Shown in pieces: positions 1 to 7,765 of a stretch of DNA of 64,000 bases; within the stretch, counting starts at the first letter, position 1, and each line of letters starts with the position of its first letter. The DNA is from Verrucomicrobia subdivision 3 bacterium UBA693 (lineage in GTDB: Bacteria > Verrucomicrobiota > Verrucomicrobiia > Limisphaerales > UBA8199), in assembly GCA_002298785.1 (NCBI GenBank), contig DBMR01000107.1, positions 6,316 to 70,315 on the forward strand. Direction: 5' to 3'. The translations under genes were made by a program, and so were the position numbers. Under the pieces are notes generated by a model. That model did not search any database and had not been told where the DNA came from. It worked only from the letters and a program-made list of their open reading frames with translations.

Positions 1-2179
1 GATTTTCGTCCTCTGACAGATCCAAGTGATCGTTGGGGCCTATGGTTGGAGGCAAGGCATTCCTATAGGGAGGATATAATAACCCTCCATGGCATTCGAC
101 GCAGCCTTTGTTGAAGATCCTCTGCACATCCGTGAACTTGGGACATCCGTTGGGGTCAGGTAGTTGCGATGCGATGAGCGTACTATTCAGGTGGTTGATT
201 ACAGCGGCACCGCTGGTGGGATCCAATGTCCCAATAGGATCGGCCTGCAGACTAGCCGTCAAATCGTTTACGAATTGAGTAATATAAGTGCCAAAGATAT
301 CCGCAAAGCTATAGGTTCGTGAACGCCCGCGAACTCCCATGGACCATTTGTCGACGGACACCCCCAATGGTTCCAGGAAGTATCGAAACAAAGCCATCTT
401 CTCGGCGTTGCCATCGTAAATCTCCCGATCCACGTAAACACCTCCCATTACACCTGCGGAATCGCCCGACCCTGCATCAAGGGGCCGGCGAAAGACTTCT
501 TGTCGGAGTCTGGCCAATGCGGTGTCCGTTCCTTGGGATGTCGCGGCGCCAAATGCTTGGATAAGGCCATCAGCCGCGCCTCCAGCGAAAGCCGAAAGGT
601 ATTCGTCCGCACTTCGATCCAAATTCTTTTTCTCCCTGTCCGCTTTCCTTTGGGGCATGCTTTGCTCGCGGGCTTTCGTGTCATTGAATATTTGGCCGAT
701 GTTCATTCCGCCAAATCGGCTGTTAAAGAATGCGAAATTCACGCTAAGAGCGGGTCCAACCGTGCTGATCACCGTGTTTCCTGATCGTACAACCCATCCC
801 TGCGCGATAGCCAAAGCAATCGGTCGAACATCTATGGGAAAACTTCCGGTGGCAAAACGATGATGGATCACTTCATCGGCGACCCGCTGTTGATTAAGAG
901 AGCCAGCCAAGCCTCCCAAAAGGTCAAAGAAGTGCACGGACCGGCCTTCGTCACTGGTGGGAGTAGCCGTGTGGTGGAGTGTCACAAATGAACCGCCTCG
1001 CGTCACCGGAGTTCCAGTGTTAGGCGCGACTGCCACACCATTGAAAGAGTACGCCGTATTGATTGATCCTGGGCCAGAGGGCGCGGGTTCCGTTAAGACA
1101 AGTCCTGTGTCGAAGGAGAAATTTAAGTGACCATCGTTGGCCCCTCCGCTGGTTTGAGTAATCACGTGTGCCGCCGGAACACCGAGGGGCTGAAATACCA
1201 ACTGCTCCATGATTTGCCGGATTGGTTCATTCGCGCTCCAGGTCCACCAATTTAACAGTTTCCTGAACGCGGCCGCCTCCACGGAACCTTGATAAATTCG
1301 GTCCCGATTAAAAGGCATTAGCCCCGCCCAACTATCGTAGGTGTCCCAGTTGGGCTTATTCTTCCAGGGCACACTACCAGGCGGAATGCCTGTTGTGCCC
1401 ACCCACGGACCGTTATTAAGAACATTGCGGGTCGAATGACATTTGAAACACTTAGCATCATCCGCGCTAACGCCCCTGGACCTCGCAGGAATCGCAAAAG
1501 TATTGTCATTGAAATGTTCACCCGTGGGCGGGATGGTGTCCAAAACGATTTCATGGAAATGGAAATTCTTGTCGCTTCCGTCCCACTGCATGTACTCAAT
1601 CGCGTTGGGATGGGACCCGGGGTAAGAGAGATGCTGCAGCATGCCGATGGTAAAAACCGCCCGAGCATCCGCGCCGGGCAAAAGCAAGCGAGGCGATTCG
1701 GCGGTGCCCGTCTGAAGACTTTCGGAGCGGGTCATCAAAAGCCAGTTCTGCTTGAACTCGGGGGGCAAGGCCTTAAGAAATCGAGCGGGGGTGTTTACTA
1801 TCGGGTTGGCGGTTAAGTAAGTTTGGATGTCGGCGGGTGTGAGGCCACTAAGGGTAGGAATGGGCGTGGCAAGGTCAAACACCGCCCTGACGGATCGGTC
1901 CACACTCATGGTAACCGTTGTGGGATTCCCGGCCCCCGTGGCATCCCCTTCCCAGCGCACGAAGACGGAGCCGACATCGGGGTTGGCGGTGAGAGTGACC
2001 AACGTTCCGATCGCGTAAGTCTCATCGCAGTCCCCTGGACAATTGAGCCCGGTCGCTGTGATCGTTCCTGCGCCCAAGCCCATCCGCATCACCCTGAGAT
2101 GCTCCGCGCCCGCCGTTTCGGCAAACAGGATTGCTGCCATCGAAAAAACGGCCATCCGCAGGTCACATTGAGTATTCAT
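1..2179 (-). CDS. Secreted two-heme c-type cytochrome with N-terminal InlB-like repeat (partial)
   Basis: The frame is open from an ATG at 2179 to the window edge, so the C-terminus is missing. Residues 1 to about 25 form a signal peptide ending in an AGA cleavage-type site. Residues of about 28-95 resemble a divergent InlB B-repeat (VTLTANPDVGS, then VRWEGDATG). Two CxxCH c-heme motifs are visible, CFKCH near residue 244 and CVECH near residue 693. Covalent heme implies a periplasmic or surface redox role. I do not recognise the long middle segment. The family and electron partner are unknown; the heme motifs and export signal are direct observations. Confidence 0.75.
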   Translation of the reverse strand, partial: MNTQCDLRMAVFSMAAILFAETAGAEHLRVMRMGLGAGTITATGLNCPGDCDETYAIGTLVTLTANPDVGSVFVRWEGDATGAGNPTTVTMSVDRSVRAVFDLATPIPTLSGLTPADIQTYLTANPIVNTPARFLKALPPEFKQNWLLMTRSESLQTGTAESPRLLLPGADARAVFTIGMLQHLSYPGSHPNAIEYMQWDGSDKNFHFHEIVLDTIPPTGEHFNDNTFAIPARSRGVSADDAKCFKCHSTRNVLNNGPWVGTTGIPPGSVPWKNKPNWDTYDSWAGLMPFNRDRIYQGSVEAAAFRKLLNWWTWSANEPIRQIMEQLVFQPLGVPAAHVITQTSGGANDGHLNFSFDTGLVLTEPAPSGPGSINTAYSFNGVAVAPNTGTPVTRGGSFVTLHHTATPTSDEGRSVHFFDLLGGLAGSLNQQRVADEVIHHRFATGSFPIDVRPIALAIAQGWVVRSGNTVISTVGPALSVNFAFFNSRFGGMNIGQIFNDTKAREQSMPQRKADREKKNLDRSADEYLSAFAGGAADGLIQAFGAATSQGTDTALARLRQEVFRRPLDAGSGDSAGVMGGVYVDREIYDGNAEKMALFRYFLEPLGVSVDKWSMGVRGRSRTYSFADIFGTYITQFVNDLTASLQADPIGTLDPTSGAAVINHLNSTLIASQLPDPNGCPKFTDVQRIFNKGCVECHGGLLYPPYRNALPPTIGPNDHLDLSEDEN

Positions 2180-2287
2180 AGGCAAAATGGGTCGTTGCTG
2201 AGCTGAATTGTATTGCGACTCTTGAACTTGCGCTCCATTCAGTGTACGTGGTGTTATGGAAACTGTCTGTCGGACGGGCGTATGAAC

Positions 2288-2340
2288 CCTTTGTCCTACG
2301 GCAGTACGACAGGTTGTAGCACTCCCGTAGGACACAAAGG
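2288..2340. repeat. Imperfect inverted repeat
   Basis: Arms CCTTTGTCCTACGG (2288-2301) and CCGTAGGACACAAAGG (2325-2340) pair except for a two-base bulge, around a 23-base loop. It sits between the cytochrome gene and the transposase remnant. There is no T-run, so it is not an obvious terminator. Apart from it, I see nothing in the 2180-2638 gap. Confidence 0.5.
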
Positions 2341-2638
2341 CCGGGAGACACACCTTGCTGCAGAACGCCGCATAATTCCGCCTGCATCTTCGGTAGTCTG
2401 CCGAAAAGCAAGAATGCCTTAGGCGTAACAGTTTAGCACCTATCTCTGCAGACCCTTAACATTTTAGTATTGGTTGGCGGTCTGGTCGGACGAGCGGATT
2501 GCGATAAAGGGCGGCTTGTGCGTCAGCAGTGCTCTTGGTGAAAAACTCGAAAAGGAAACGAGATAAACGCTAAGCTGTTAACCTGTGCCTCCACGATCCG
2601 GCCCACGCGGAATCCTGGGACTAGAGCCTTTCCATTTA

Positions 2639-3317
2639 TTATGTAGCGTATCCGGCATGCAAAAAGAAGCCGTGACAATCCTCGGGGGTGACGGTGTTGA
2701 AGGCCGCGCCAGCGGACTTGAACAGTTGGCGGGCAGTGCGGGGAGCACGGCGTTTCAACCCCTGTTTGACCTTGCTCCACAGATTTTCAATCGGGTTGAA
2801 GTCTGGCGAATATGGCGGCAGATACTCCAGCCGAGCCCCGGCAGACTCAATGGCCTCGTGAACGCCCGCCACCTTGTGCGTGGATAGATTGTCCAAGATG
2901 ACCACGTCGTCGCGTTGAAGCACGGGCACCAGCCCTTGTTTCACCCAGGCCAAAAACAGCTCGCCATCAATCGGCCCGTCAAACAGCCACGGGACTTGCA
3001 GCCCCTGGAGCCGCACGGCAGCAATCATGGTGGTCGTCTGATAATGTCCCTGCGGCACGGGACAGACCAGCCGCTGGCCGACCGGGCTGCGCCCATAGCG
3101 GCGCGTCATTTGCGTGCTGGCGCCGCTTTCATCCAAGAACACGAGTCGCTCGGCGGGCACCCCCGCCAGCCGCTGGGGCCACTGCCTTCTTTGTTCCACC
3201 ACGTCGGGCCGCGACTGCTCGGAGGCGTGCAGCGCCTTTTTTACAACTCAAGCCCAGCCGGTTGAGCCACAGATCCATGGTGGAGGTGGGCCGCTTGAAC
3301 TGCGCGCCCAGTTCGGC
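2639..3317 (-). mobile_element. IS630-family transposase remnant (5'-truncated, frameshifted)
   Basis: The catalytic DDE core is present in the 3'-proximal frame (2639-3202): FLDESG, then VILDNLSTHK, then NPIENLWSKVKQ. The preceding segment, ending in LNRLGLSCKK, lies in another frame, and the two join only by a +1 shift at a run of six A on the coding strand (plus-strand T run 3237-3242). The usual N-terminal helix-turn-helix of about 100 residues is missing. The 5' end runs into a foreign signal-peptide sequence. Truncation plus the frame break suggest a dead copy. No terminal inverted repeats were recognised. Confidence 0.85.
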
Positions 3318-3530
3318 CAGCGTCGCAGTCACGGAAGTTATCCGTCCGGCCAGTCCCTCAACCATGATCTCCGCTGGGAATGGGCTGGCGTTGGTGTGGT
3401 CGAGGATCGCTATCCGGCCAGGATTGGCAAAGCTCGCCGCGGGCAGATTATACGACGCGGCGGTGAGCAGGAAGGCTGCCAAGTGGACGGCCCGCACTAA
3501 CGAACGCTGAAAGAATGCCGTTTTCATCAT
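3318..3530 (-). pseudogene. N-terminal fragment of a secreted protein, interrupted by the IS630 remnant
   Basis: An ATG at 3530 (or 3527) opens a good Sec signal peptide (hydrophobic LAAFLLTAA, then ASF), followed by IAILDHTNASPFPAEI and VEGLAGRITSVTATL. The last part resembles the start of proprotein-convertase-P-like beta domains common in secreted Verrucomicrobia and Planctomycetes proteins (pattern I.V.GL.G.I..VTVTL). At about 3317 the frame runs straight into transposase sequence, so this is the torn 5' end of a host gene. The rest of that gene was not found on the other side of the element. The domain assignment is an inference from a short match. Confidence 0.55.
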
Positions 3531-3683
3531 TCGGCAAGCGTTTACACGCGTGATTGGTTGAACTTGGATTAAGTCCTTATGATGCAGATATTATCAAAAT
3601 AGTCAATTACATTATGGTGCTCCGCACGCGGCGGACAGAGTTTCGTCCTACAGGGGTCAAAACAAAGTTCAGGGTCCTGGTGA

Positions 3684-3884
3684 AATTATTGGTATTCCTT
3701 CAGCGGTCAATTTGTCTCCCGCACCGGGGAGATCACCTGTGGCTACAACGCCGCCGATCATGTCGCTGCCGCCTCCTTCAACCTCGTCGTGACGGGTACG
3801 TGACAGGTCGTATGACGGGTTTTGTAACGGGTTCGACCCCAATCCGGACCAATGTTTACGGCCTCTGTGACGGGTGTGACGGGT
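3684..3884 (+). repeat. Coding-like remnant followed by degenerate GACGGGT repeats
   Basis: The 3531-3919 gap has no intact gene. A start-less frame at 3684-3803 reads like the C-terminal end of a secreted beta-sandwich domain (EITCGYNAADHVAAASFNLV, then stop). From 3791 to 3884 there are six copies of a heptamer close to GACGGGT (at 3791, 3802, 3814, 3826, 3869 and 3878), unevenly spaced. Spacing and sequence are too irregular for CRISPR. The region looks like decayed coding DNA with local repeat growth. Confidence 0.35.
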
Positions 3885-3919
3885 TTTTAGGGGGGTGCGG
3901 GGGTCAGCATCCCCCGGCG

Positions 3920-4843
3920 CTACGCCTTGCCTTCAAAAACTCGACGGACAAACTCGCGGCTGCGCCGGTGATTCTCGACGGCGTTCCGGGTGATTTTGGT
4001 GCCTCCTTCGAGGGCCAATTCCACCACAAACCGACGGGCAAGCTGGTGCTCCCGGGCGTAGCCCGACACGGCGGTGTAATCGATATCCCCAGTGTCCAGG
4101 TCTTCCCACCACACACCCTGCCGGCTTTGCCGCAAATGCCAGGTCACCACCCTTTGACCGTATTCCTTGAGCGCGTCGAGTGGCTGAATTCCCCCCTTCC
4201 ACACCCAATGCACATCATAGCAGAAACCGACCAACTCCGGCCGGGTATGGTTAAAGTCGTAATAGAACTCGCGGGCCTTGTCCGCCATTTCGGGGAGATG
4301 ATGGTGTATTCCCAACCGCAGACCCAGTTCCTTGAGTCCCTGGCCCAAATCGGTAAGCGCGCCGGCCTGGATCTTCAATTCGTCCTCCGTCTTGGCGCGA
4401 CCGATGGGATCCGGATTGCAGCTCAGGGCCACAAAGCCGGCGGATTGACACACCCGGGCGGCCGCGAGGATGCGGGTCACCGTCTCCCGGGCTTTCGCTG
4501 CTTCATGCATCGGGCCGCCGACGTAAAGACTAACCGGCTGCAATCCCTTGGCTTTCAATTGCTCGGCAAACGCGGCGTTCGCCTCCGGCTTGCCGACGTC
4601 CATGAACGTCTCGAGGTAATCGTAGCCGCAATCCCGCAGGCTTGAGATGATCCCGGGAACGTCCAGGGGTTTGCCCTCGCGCTGCGCGTATTGGGTCCAG
4701 CCGTAAATATTGGAGCCCACCAGCGTCTTGCTCTCCGACGACGCGGACGCCGCGAGAACCGGGGAGAGCTGCCCCGCCAGGACCGTTCCACCGGCGGCCT
4801 GCATCATTTGTCCAATGAACTTGCGCCGCTTCAGTAAATTCAT
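3920..4843 (-). CDS. Exported sugar phosphate isomerase/epimerase-like TIM barrel
   Basis: 307 aa. The N-terminus carries a KRRKFIG motif and a hydrophobic stretch to about residue 30, a Tat-like or Sec signal. The remainder matches the xylose-isomerase-like AP-endonuclease-2 fold: GYDYLETFMDVG, LGIHHHLPEM, and GFCYDVHWVWKGG, with His, Asp and Glu typical of a divalent-metal site at the barrel mouth. Members of this family isomerise or epimerise sugars or act on keto-sugars; the substrate cannot be read here. It lies 8 bases downstream of a pseudopilin gene on the same strand, so the two are probably co-transcribed. Confidence 0.8.
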   Translation of the reverse strand: MNLLKRRKFIGQMMQAAGGTVLAGQLSPVLAASASSESKTLVGSNIYGWTQYAQREGKPLDVPGIISSLRDCGYDYLETFMDVGKPEANAAFAEQLKAKGLQPVSLYVGGPMHEAAKARETVTRILAAARVCQSAGFVALSCNPDPIGRAKTEDELKIQAGALTDLGQGLKELGLRLGIHHHLPEMADKAREFYYDFNHTRPELVGFCYDVHWVWKGGIQPLDALKEYGQRVVTWHLRQSRQGVWWEDLDTGDIDYTAVSGYAREHQLARRFVVELALEGGTKITRNAVENHRRSREFVRRVFEGKA

Positions 4844-4851
4844 GGCCCGGG

Positions 4852-5646
4852 CTATCGGTAGAGGGCTGCGCGCAAGGAGGGCAGAGCCGCCAGAAGGGAC
4901 GGCTCGAAATCCGTGCGGTCCTGGTAGAACAAGGCCTGCCGCGCGCCGGTGCTCCAGCTATGGAAGAAAAACATGGTCTCGAACTTGTGCCACCGGGCCG
5001 AGCCATCGATGGTCAGTTGCTGGCCCCCTTCCGGCCCTTTCGATGCGCCCGTCCCCCGGTGTTGGGGCATGTTTTCATAAACAAATTCCCGGCCTGGTTC
5101 CAGCCCGCCCCAACTGCCGTTGACTTTCATTATGGGATCGGTCGCCAACACCCAATAAGGTTTTGAAGTGCTGAGCTTTACCGGGCTATGCGAAGGCAAC
5201 CGCGACACCGGGCTGTCCCAATTCGTGATGCCGCCGTAGTAGAGAATCCCCAGAACCCATTGTGGGAATTGCGGTTCCAGCCGTGGCAACCCGGGCCGAT
5301 TAGCGCAGGTCCAGATGGAGGCGGTATTAGAGCGCACCGCCAAGCCGACTTGCGCCGCCGCACTGGCCTCGGGAGGATTCAGACAATTCTGCACGAACGT
5401 GTCGGCGCTCCAGCGCGCCTGCAACACCTTCTCCTGGTAATCATTGGCATACATCGTCACCCCCACCCCGACCTGTCGCAGATTGCCCAGGCACTGGGTC
5501 CGTTTGCCCTTCTCCTTCGCCCGGCTCAGGGCCGGCAGGAGCATCGCGGCGAGAATCGCGATGATGGCAATGACCACCAACAACTCAATCAAGGTAAAGG
5601 CACGGCGCAGCCGCAAACCGCCGAGGGGAAGATCGCGCGAGTTCAT
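4852..5646 (-). CDS. Pseudopilin-like protein with type IV prepilin N-terminus
   Basis: 264 aa from the ATG at 5646; a TTG two codons upstream is possible but less likely. The class III prepilin signal RRAFTLIELLVVIAIIAILA lies at about residues 15-35, with Glu at +5 after the cleavage site, followed by a globular domain. The C-terminal part has IDGSARWHKFE, similar to the DG element of H-X9-DG proteins, though the expected His is not at its usual position. Such proteins are exported and may be assembled by type II or type IV machinery, or act as membrane-anchored surface proteins. It is the first gene of a pair with the isomerase-like gene. Confidence 0.85.
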   Translation of the reverse strand: MNSRDLPLGGLRLRRAFTLIELLVVIAIIAILAAMLLPALSRAKEKGKRTQCLGNLRQVGVGVTMYANDYQEKVLQARWSADTFVQNCLNPPEASAAAQVGLAVRSNTASIWTCANRPGLPRLEPQFPQWVLGILYYGGITNWDSPVSRLPSHSPVKLSTSKPYWVLATDPIMKVNGSWGGLEPGREFVYENMPQHRGTGASKGPEGGQQLTIDGSARWHKFETMFFFHSWSTGARQALFYQDRTDFEPSLLAALPSLRAALYR

Positions 5647-5720
5647 AATCAATTAAACGAGCACTGATGTTGGTTTGCCCGAATTCGGCACCGATAGCAA
5701 GAGCGCAGTTGAGCCTTGCA

Positions 5721-5740
5721 GTGTGCCTTTGCAGGCACAC
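5721..5740. repeat. Perfect hairpin ahead of hypA
   Basis: GTGTGCCT / AGGCACAC with a TTGC loop, followed by two near copies of CCGGGCAACCGCACAC. No T-run follows, so it is not an evident terminator. It lies between the divergent pseudopilin and hypA genes and could be a regulatory or REP-like element. Confidence 0.4.
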
Positions 5741-5832
5741 CCGGGGCAACCGCGCACCTCCGGGCAACCGCACACTTTTGACATGGTGACCCGCGGCGGA
5801 TGGGGCTATGCTGCCCCGGCAGAGTACGCCGC

Positions 5833-6174
5833 ATGCACGAGATCTCGATCATGGAAAGCACGCTGGAGCTTGCCTCCACGCAAGCCCGAAACGCGGGAGC
5901 CGCCCGCGTTTGCGTCATCACTCTGCGGATCGGCACCCTGAGCGGAGTCGTGCCGGAAGCCCTGAAGTTCGCCTTCCAGGCCCTCGCGCCCGGCACGCTC
6001 GCCGAAACCGGCGAACTGCGAATCGAAAGCGTACCGGCACGTTTCTGGTGCGCGGCCTGCCAGGCCGAATTTCAGTCCGAGAACCTGCTCGCCGCCTGTC
6101 CAAAATGCCAAACGGCGAGCCGCGAACTGCGAGGCGGACGCGAACTTGAACTCGCTTCACTGGAGGTTGAATAA
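5833..6174 (+). CDS. hypA: Hydrogenase/urease nickel incorporation protein HypA
   Basis: 113 aa. The start at 5833 is chosen because mature HypA begins MHE, whose His2 and amino terminus bind nickel; an upstream in-frame ATG would bury it. MHEISIMES matches the family N-terminus. A zinc-binding pair of CxxC motifs follows (WCAAC, then CPKC). HypA hands Ni(II) to [NiFe]-hydrogenase or urease precursors together with HypB. Its TAA overlaps the hypB ATG by one base (TAATG), so translation is coupled. Confidence 0.95.
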   Translation: MHEISIMESTLELASTQARNAGAARVCVITLRIGTLSGVVPEALKFAFQALAPGTLAETGELRIESVPARFWCAACQAEFQSENLLAACPKCQTASRELRGGRELELASLEVE

Positions 6175-7073
6175 TGTGTAATGATTGCGGATGCGGGTTG
6201 CCCGGAGAACACCCGCCACAAGTCAGGAATGCCGGAGAGACTCAACCTGCTCACGAGCACCACCACGGAGAGGCGCACGAGCATTCCCATGACCATCCCC
6301 ACCCGCACCCGCACTCTCATGGGCATGATCACGAGCACGAGCATTCGCACACCCACCCTGCTCCGCCTGGACCAGGTGCGGCCTCGGATCAACCCGGACG
6401 CCGCACCGTGCCCGTGGGCCAGGCTATCCTCGATCAAAATGATCGTCTCGCCGAACGCAACCGCGGATACTTCCGCGCCCGGGGCTTGCTGGTGTTGAAC
6501 GTGGTTTCCTCGCCCGGCTCGGGAAAGACCACGTTTTTACGCGACACTCTGCTACGCCTCAAAGGTCAGTTGCGCCCCGGGGTAATCGTCGGCGATCTGG
6601 CCACGGAAAACGACGGGCTGCGCTTGCGCGAATCCGGCGCCCCGGTGGTCCAAATCACCACGGGCACCGTCTGTCATCTGGAGGCGGAGATGATCGGCCG
6701 CGCCGTCGGCAAGTTGCCGGCGGACCAACTGGATTTGTTGATTATCGAGAACGTAGGCAACCTCGTCTGCCCCGCCTCGTACGATCTCGGGGAAGATTTG
6801 CGCGTCGTGCTGCTGTCGGTCACCGAAGGCGAGGATAAACCGTTGAAGTACCCGCCGATGTTCCAGTCCGCCGATGCGGCGGTCATCAGCAAAATGGACC
6901 TCGCCGGTCCCTGCGCGTTTGATCGTCGTTTGGCGCTGGAGAACCTTGGACAGGCGGCGCCGCGCGCCCGCATCTTCGAAGTATCCGCCCGCACCGGTAT
7001 TGGCATGGAAGGCTGGATCGATTACCTGGTGCAACAACAGCGAGCCGCCAGGAATCGTTCCCTGCTGGGTTGA
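6174..7073 (+). CDS. hypB: Hydrogenase nickel incorporation GTPase HypB
   Basis: 299 aa. The N-terminus has the high-affinity nickel motif with Cys2, Cys5 and Cys7, then a His-rich stretch (about residues 27-61) with some 18 His, suggesting nickel storage as well as delivery. The P-loop GSGKTT is at 115-120, followed by the family elements GDLATENDGLRL, TTGTVCHLEAEM and IENVGNLVCPA. HypB uses GTP hydrolysis to insert nickel into the [NiFe] active site. No hypC-F or hydrogenase structural genes are in the window. Confidence 0.96.
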   Translation: MCNDCGCGLPGEHPPQVRNAGETQPAHEHHHGEAHEHSHDHPHPHPHSHGHDHEHEHSHTHPAPPGPGAASDQPGRRTVPVGQAILDQNDRLAERNRGYFRARGLLVLNVVSSPGSGKTTFLRDTLLRLKGQLRPGVIVGDLATENDGLRLRESGAPVVQITTGTVCHLEAEMIGRAVGKLPADQLDLLIIENVGNLVCPASYDLGEDLRVVLLSVTEGEDKPLKYPPMFQSADAAVISKMDLAGPCAFDRRLALENLGQAAPRARIFEVSARTGIGMEGWIDYLVQQQRAARNRSLLG

Positions 7074-7089
7074 GCCGACCCGGCTCGAA

Positions 7090-7725
7090 TCAACCGTTCT
7101 CGGACCGCAGGCGATTCCCCTGGCGGACGTGCTCGAAAAATTCCTCCGCCACAATAAAGCCAACACACTCCGGCATCCCGCAGCGGCAAGGGTGTTCCTG
7201 GTAATCATCGAGGTCGTAACCGTAATTGAAGGTGACCTCCTCGCCCATGGCTATGTCCCGCAGCGCCCTGATCCAAATCCGCTCCTGATCCAGTTCCGCC
7301 TCGCCGTTCGGCGCGCAGCCGTGATTGATAAACCGGGCCAGGTTCTCCTCCGTCCGCCCGTCCAGATCCTCGTGGGCGGTCAGGGTAAAGATATACCGAT
7401 TGTCCTGCTCACAGCGAGCCAGCGACTCCGCCTTCGAGATGCGTTCGCCAACATATTCAATGATCGCGGTGCCCTCGGGAATGGGACATCGCGCGAACGC
7501 ACCCGTTCCATGAATGCTCGAGCGCTTGAACACCAGCCATTCGCTGCGACCTACCTCCACAGTGTCATCATCCGTTCTCACTCCAGAATCTGCCCCAGAG
7601 CCGGACGCGAATGTGCGCCGGAGCGGGAGTTCTGCACCTGGCTTTTCACCCGGCACCCCCAGGTCTCCGCCGCCGCCAGTGCTCGCACCGCCACTTCGCG
7701 GCTCATTAGTTCTCGATTCAGTCAC
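7090..7725 (-). CDS. SET-domain protein (putative protein lysine methyltransferase)
   Basis: 211 aa. SET hallmarks in order: HGTGAF (72-77), YVGE (91-94), the cofactor-binding and pseudoknot motif RFINHGCAPN (131-140), EEVTFNYGY (162-170), and a post-SET Cys cluster (C180, C182, C187) that with the NHGC Cys can bind zinc. About 55 low-complexity residues precede the domain, so the true start may lie further in. SET enzymes transfer methyl from SAM to protein lysines. The bacterial target is unknown. It is convergent with hypB and divergent from the FAD oxidoreductase gene. Confidence 0.85.
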   Translation of the reverse strand: MTESRTNEPRSGGASTGGGGDLGVPGEKPGAELPLRRTFASGSGADSGVRTDDDTVEVGRSEWLVFKRSSIHGTGAFARCPIPEGTAIIEYVGERISKAESLARCEQDNRYIFTLTAHEDLDGRTEENLARFINHGCAPNGEAELDQERIWIRALRDIAMGEEVTFNYGYDLDDYQEHPCRCGMPECVGFIVAEEFFEHVRQGNRLRSENG

Positions 7726-7765
7726 ACTGAAATCATATCAAATCCGATTGTCAGAGAAAGCGTTG

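Noticed and set aside
3231..3243. Programmed frameshift in the IS630 transposase at A6
   Set aside because: Some IS elements use slippery runs, but this copy lacks its N-terminal domain as well, and the needed shift is +1, so decay is simpler.
3791..3884. CRISPR-like short repeats
   Set aside because: Units are only seven bases, unevenly spaced and degenerate; no cas genes are in the window.
3554..4645. A 363-codon plus-strand frame
   Set aside because: Antisense to the isomerase-like gene over most of its length, and His/Arg-rich without motifs.
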